7,322 nucleotides of DNA from Planctomicrobium sp. GTDB taxonomy: Bacteria; Planctomycetota; Planctomycetia; Planctomycetales; Planctomycetaceae. The stretch is taken from assembly GCA_029259835.1 (NCBI GenBank), contig JAJDEL010000605.1, positions 1 through 7,322 on the forward strand, written 5' to 3'. Positions 5,163 through 7,322 of the stretch are shown here, piece after piece. The notes below the pieces were generated by a model, which did not search any database, was not told the origin of the DNA, and worked only from the letters and a program-made list of their open reading frames with translations. Positions within the stretch are counted from its first letter, which is position 1. Every line of letters begins with the position of its first letter. A program made the position numbers and the translations under genes.

Positions 5163-6194
5163 GTGAGCCAATACAACTACGACGCTGTTCTTTTTGTCTC
5201 GTTCGGGGGACCGGAGAAGAGAGAAGATGTGATTCCGTTTCTGGAAAACGTCCTGCGTGGAAAGAACGTTCCGGAAGAGCGTATGCTCGAGGTGGCAGAG
5301 CATTACTATCATTTCGATGGTGTCAGCCCAATCAACGCTCAAACTCGCGAGCTGATTGACGCAGTCAAAACTGATCTTGTAGAATTGGGAGTTGACGTCC
5401 CTGTTTACTGGGGAAATCGCAATTGGCAGCCAATGTTGCCAGACACGATGCAGCAGATGACAGACGATGGAATCAAGAACGCGATTGCGTTCTTCGTCTC
5501 CGCCTACAGTTCCTACTCCGGCTGCCGTCAATACCGTGAAAACATCATTGACGCCCGGAATGTCGTCGGCGAGTCGGCACCACACATTGATAAAATCCGT
5601 GCTTTTTACAATCATCCAGACTTTATCGCTGCGAACGTTGATCGAATCCGAACGGCAATCGAGGCTCTACCTGAAAGCAAACGAAGCAACTTTCGACTTG
5701 CTTTCACCGCACACAGTATCCCAGATTCGATGTCGGAAGACTGTGATTACGTATTACAGCTTTCAGAAACGTGTCGATTGGTTTCCAGTGAATTAGATCT
5801 TGATGCGAAACGGTGGCGGCTTGTCTATCAAAGTCGCAGTGGTCGCCCTGAGCAGCAGTGGCTCGATCCGGACATTCTTGACCACATCGATGAACTGCAT
5901 TCTCAAAAAGTCGAAGCTGTTGTGATCGCTCCCATCGGGTTTCTCTCGGACCACATGGAAGTCCTCTTTGATCTTGATGAAGAAGCTGCCGACAAATGCG
6001 ACGAACTCGGAATTTCATTTTCCCGCGCTGGAACCGTTGGAATTCATCCTCAGTTCGTGCGTTGCCTGAGCAAGTTGATACTAGAACGCCTTCAAGACAA
6101 CACTGTGCAAGAATCTATCGGCAGATTTGGTCCGAATTGGGATGTCTGTCCTGAAGGTTGCTGCCCTGCCCCGGTTCGCCGCCCAATTCGGTAA
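5163..6194 (+). CDS. hemH: Ferrochelatase (HemH/CpfC), actinobacterial-like type
   Basis: This 343-residue cytoplasmic or membrane-associated enzyme inserts ferrous iron into a porphyrin at the end of heme synthesis. Motifs in order are AVLFVSFGGPEKREDV, HFDGVSPINAQT, VYWGNRNWQPML, AYSSYSGCRQYREN, FTAHSIPDSM with the active-site His (184), YQSRSGRPEQQWLDPDI, and IGFLSDHMEVLFDLDEE with the acidic catalytic Glu (266). SFGGPE, HFDGVSPIN and YQSRSG match the actinobacterial branch rather than the E. coli type. Cysteines at 121 and at 329, 333 and 334 (DVCPEGCCP at the C-terminus) resemble the internal-plus-C-terminal set that holds a [2Fe-2S] cluster in some bacterial ferrochelatases. Whether the substrate is coproporphyrin III (CpfC) or protoporphyrin IX cannot be told from this window. 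The GTG start follows GAAAGG by 6 nt and leads straight into the first strand. No potential frameshift or missing catalytic residue is seen. Confidence 0.95.
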   Translation: MSQYNYDAVLFVSFGGPEKREDVIPFLENVLRGKNVPEERMLEVAEHYYHFDGVSPINAQTRELIDAVKTDLVELGVDVPVYWGNRNWQPMLPDTMQQMTDDGIKNAIAFFVSAYSSYSGCRQYRENIIDARNVVGESAPHIDKIRAFYNHPDFIAANVDRIRTAIEALPESKRSNFRLAFTAHSIPDSMSEDCDYVLQLSETCRLVSSELDLDAKRWRLVYQSRSGRPEQQWLDPDILDHIDELHSQKVEAVVIAPIGFLSDHMEVLFDLDEEAADKCDELGISFSRAGTVGIHPQFVRCLSKLILERLQDNTVQESIGRFGPNWDVCPEGCCPAPVRRPIR

Positions 6195-6215
6195 GAAATT
6201 TCCCATCGCCCAACA

Positions 6216-6253
6216 AAGTGTGACAGACCGTCTCTACACTTCGCCTGAAGTGT
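6216..6253 (+). other. Three mutually pairable arms downstream of ferrochelatase
   Basis: AAGTGT (6216-6221) can pair with ACACTT (6236-6241), and the same ACACTT, extended to ACACTTC (6236-6242), can pair with GAAGTGT (6247-6253) around a GCCT loop. The second hairpin is shorter-range and should be favoured. There is no T run after either, so this is not a standard intrinsic terminator. It may be an RNA 3'-end stem. The CACTT/AAGTG core is shared with the palindrome at 2781-2811. Confidence 0.4.
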
Positions 6254-6383
6254 GCGTATTCGCCCGCAACTCCTGTCGTCATTCCACAATCGTCCTCAAT
6301 TCTGCTTTGCCCTAGTCCCTTCAAGCGTGGCACCTGCTTTGCTAGTCTGCTGAACTGGATCCGTTGAAAGGGCGGGGGTGACA

Positions 6384-6406
6384 AAAAGGGGATATTGTTC
6401 CCTTTT
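6384..6406 (+). terminator. Terminator-like hairpin between ferrochelatase and the cytochrome gene
   Basis: AAAAGGGGA (6384-6392) pairs with TTCCCTTTT (6398-6406), including one G-U pair, around a five-base loop. The polarity is right for an intrinsic terminator on the plus strand: an A tract before and a T tract within and after the second arm. The T run is only four bases and is then broken by CG. It lies 190 bp after the ferrochelatase stop, which would make a long 3' untranslated end. Confidence 0.4.
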
Positions 6407-6436
6407 CGTTCGAGCATCCTTAGCTTGGATCATGAT

Positions 6437-6463
6437 TGAAGTTCCTCTGAATTTGGAACTTCA
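6437..6463. promoter_or_regulatory. 9-bp inverted repeat in the cytochrome gene leader
   Basis: TGAAGTTCC (6437-6445) and GGAACTTCA (6455-6463) are perfect reverse complements with a 9-nt spacer, centred about 72 bp upstream of the cytochrome ATG. The right arm overlaps a -35-like TTGGAA (6453-6458); 17 bp later is ACTAAT (6476-6481), a weak -10 with four matches. The geometry (18-19 bp between arm centres) would suit a dimeric repressor binding one face of the helix. An RNA hairpin is the other reading. Confidence 0.45.
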
Positions 6464-6508
6464 GTTCGAGTTCGCACTAATAACCGCAATCGCTTTCACA
6501 ATACTGTC

Positions 6509-6514
6509 AGGAGG
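6509..6514 (+). promoter_or_regulatory. Strong ribosome binding site of the cytochrome gene
   Basis: An exact AGGAGG lies 7 nt before the ATG at 6522. It is the clearest Shine-Dalgarno in the window and fixes the start there, in agreement with the signal peptide that begins MSRRLIPVV. Confidence 0.85.
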
Positions 6515-6521
6515 CTCTTTC

Positions 6522-7007
6522 ATGTCACGACGATTGATACCAGTTGTTGCCACGTTTCTCGTTTGTTCCGTTGTCGCATTTGGAGTGCTGCAGTCGGAAG
6601 ATCAACAACCGAAGAAGGATCAAAGCAAGAAAAAACCAGCGGCAGCAGCAGCGTCCCAAGATGATGGTCGCGTTGTGACCGACCTGAGACAGTTCATGCG
6701 AAAAAAACTGACGGCATCTAACAAAATCCTCGAAGGTCTTGCGACAGAAGATATGGCTCTCGTGCGTGAAGGGGCAAGAACATTGAATAAAATGAGCCTT
6801 TCCTCGAAGTGGAGAGCACATAACGATGTGATGTACAAGCAGTTCAGTGCCGAGTTTCAGCGCGTGACAAAAGACTTATCCCAAGCAGCGGACGAAGACA
6901 ACTTCGATCAAGCCGTTCTGAAATGGATGGGAGCAACAATGGCGTGCATTGAGTGCCATCGATTCGTTCGCAACACCTTGGTCGTCGATCTGGAGGGGGC
7001 GAAATGA
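6522..7007 (+). CDS. Exported c'-type (class II) cytochrome c
   Basis: This 161-residue protein begins with an export signal or membrane anchor (SRR, then a hydrophobic stretch about 5-23), followed by a low-complexity Lys/Gln/Ala linker (about 26-49). Residues about 50-155 are predicted helical, as in the four-helix bundle of cytochromes c'. The single heme site is near the C-terminus: C142-I-E-C145-H146, followed by Arg, in MACIECHRFVR. Its position close to the end is the hallmark of class II cytochromes. Roles in the family include electron transfer and binding of NO or other gases; which applies here is not known. The frame stays open to 6378, but those 48 residues are in the leader and lack the signal. 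The 3' end overlaps the next gene by ATGA, indicating translational coupling to a stress protein. Confidence 0.88.
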   Translation: MSRRLIPVVATFLVCSVVAFGVLQSEDQQPKKDQSKKKPAAAAASQDDGRVVTDLRQFMRKKLTASNKILEGLATEDMALVREGARTLNKMSLSSKWRAHNDVMYKQFSAEFQRVTKDLSQAADEDNFDQAVLKWMGATMACIECHRFVRNTLVVDLEGAK

Positions 7008-7322
7008 ACGTACTTCTTGCCGCCGATGGCTCTCGACATGCAGCCTACGCTGAGAAGTTCCTCTCCCAGTTCCCTGCTGCTTCTGAAATGAATGTTTCAG
7101 CCGTGACCGTTTGTGTGACCGCCGATTTACATTCCATGGGTTTCGACTTCCCTGTCGAAATTCATGAGGTCGTTGCGAATTGTCGCCAGCAATCAGAGGA
7201 AGTACTTGGCAAGCTAACGCAAAGAGTATCGAACTGGGCTGGTCAAGTGGAAACGAAAATTCTGGACGGACATCCGGCAAAGGAAATCCTCCACGAAATT
7301 GACGAGAACCATCCCGACTTTT
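7004..7322 (+). CDS. Universal stress protein (UspA) family, partial
   Basis: The gene runs off the right edge; 106 residues are present. The start MNVLLAADGSRHAAYAEKFL matches the first strand and nucleotide-contacting Asp of the Usp fold. The following segments fit strand two (VSAVTVCV), an acidic helix (ANCRQQSEEVLGKLTQRV) and the VETKILDGHPAKEILHEIDENHPDF segment, where the G-x-P-A-x-E-I-L pattern is typical of the family. The GxxGxxxxxxxxxG(S/T) ATP-binding loop would lie beyond the window, so ATP binding cannot be judged. The ATG overlaps the cytochrome TGA by 4 bp and is preceded by GGAGGGGG (6993-7000 region), a good ribosome binding site. Coupling to a periplasmic cytochrome suggests co-expression, perhaps in a redox or respiratory stress response; that is inference. 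Confidence 0.88.
   Translation, partial: MNVLLAADGSRHAAYAEKFLSQFPAASEMNVSAVTVCVTADLHSMGFDFPVEIHEVVANCRQQSEEVLGKLTQRVSNWAGQVETKILDGHPAKEILHEIDENHPDF

Larger units (their letters stand above)
6195..6521. other. 327-bp intergenic region between ferrochelatase and the cytochrome gene
   Basis: No convincing gene, tRNA or insertion sequence is visible on either strand. Minus-strand frames that span it (to 6289 and 6417) are Arg/Gly/Pro-rich, run antisense into the ferrochelatase end and have no family features. It contains, in order, a set of related AAGTGT/ACACTT arms just after the ferrochelatase stop (6216-6253), a terminator-like hairpin (6384-6406), a 9-bp inverted repeat (6437-6463), a weak promoter-like stretch, and the strong ribosome binding site of the cytochrome gene. 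Confidence 0.6.

Noticed and set aside
6378..6521. Longer cytochrome reading frame with 48 extra residues
   Set aside because: It would bury the signal peptide internally and start inside a terminator-like hairpin; AGGAGG before 6522 is decisive.
1..7322. CRISPR arrays, tRNA or rRNA genes, transposases, riboswitches
   Set aside because: None of the expected repeats, cloverleaf sequences or protein motifs were seen on either strand.

Overview
The window looks like a stretch of bacterial chromosome with a mid-range base composition. The most likely source is a planctomycete or close relative. This is inferred from the mix of proteins: a secreted protein ending in an ECVVTGG...CCSGC metal-binding (YHS/TRASH-like) domain, a small c'-type cytochrome with a Lys/Ala-rich linker, a ferrochelatase of the actinobacterial sequence type, and an uncharacterised ATP-grasp protein coupled to hemW. 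Shine-Dalgarno signals are weak before most genes, strand switches are frequent, and no gene shows clear signs of recent transfer. No protein could be searched against a database, so the lineage is a guess from recalled family features.

Layout. (1) 58-1089 (+) is a complete MoeB/ThiF-type E1-like adenylyltransferase. It converges with, and overlaps by 7 bp, a 66-residue single-span membrane protein (1083-1283, -). (2) A possible 54-residue protein (1457-1621, -) sits head to head with a secreted beta-rich protein carrying a YHS/TRASH-like C-terminal domain (1626-2375, +). (3) An ABM/IsdG-fold small monooxygenase-like protein follows (2475-2759, +). (4) A perfect 15-bp-arm palindrome lies in the 78-bp convergent gap. 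(5) An ATP-grasp protein and HemW form a minus-strand operon, 5038 down to 2838, with an ATGA stop/start overlap. (6) Ferrochelatase (5163-6194, +) diverges from that operon across 124 bp. (7) A 327-bp gap contains hairpins and the leader of the next gene. (8) A c'-type cytochrome (6522-7007, +) overlaps by 4 bp a universal-stress-protein gene that runs off the window (7004-7322).

How the genes fit together. The centre of the window is about heme. Ferrochelatase inserts iron into the porphyrin, HemW is a radical-SAM-family heme chaperone, the ABM protein has the fold of IsdG-type heme oxygenases, and the cytochrome is a covalent heme consumer. The ATP-grasp protein has no assigned function. 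It is translationally coupled to hemW and shares a divergent control region with ferrochelatase, which makes it the best candidate here for an undescribed role, possibly acting on a carboxylate in tetrapyrrole metabolism. That link is inference from gene order only.
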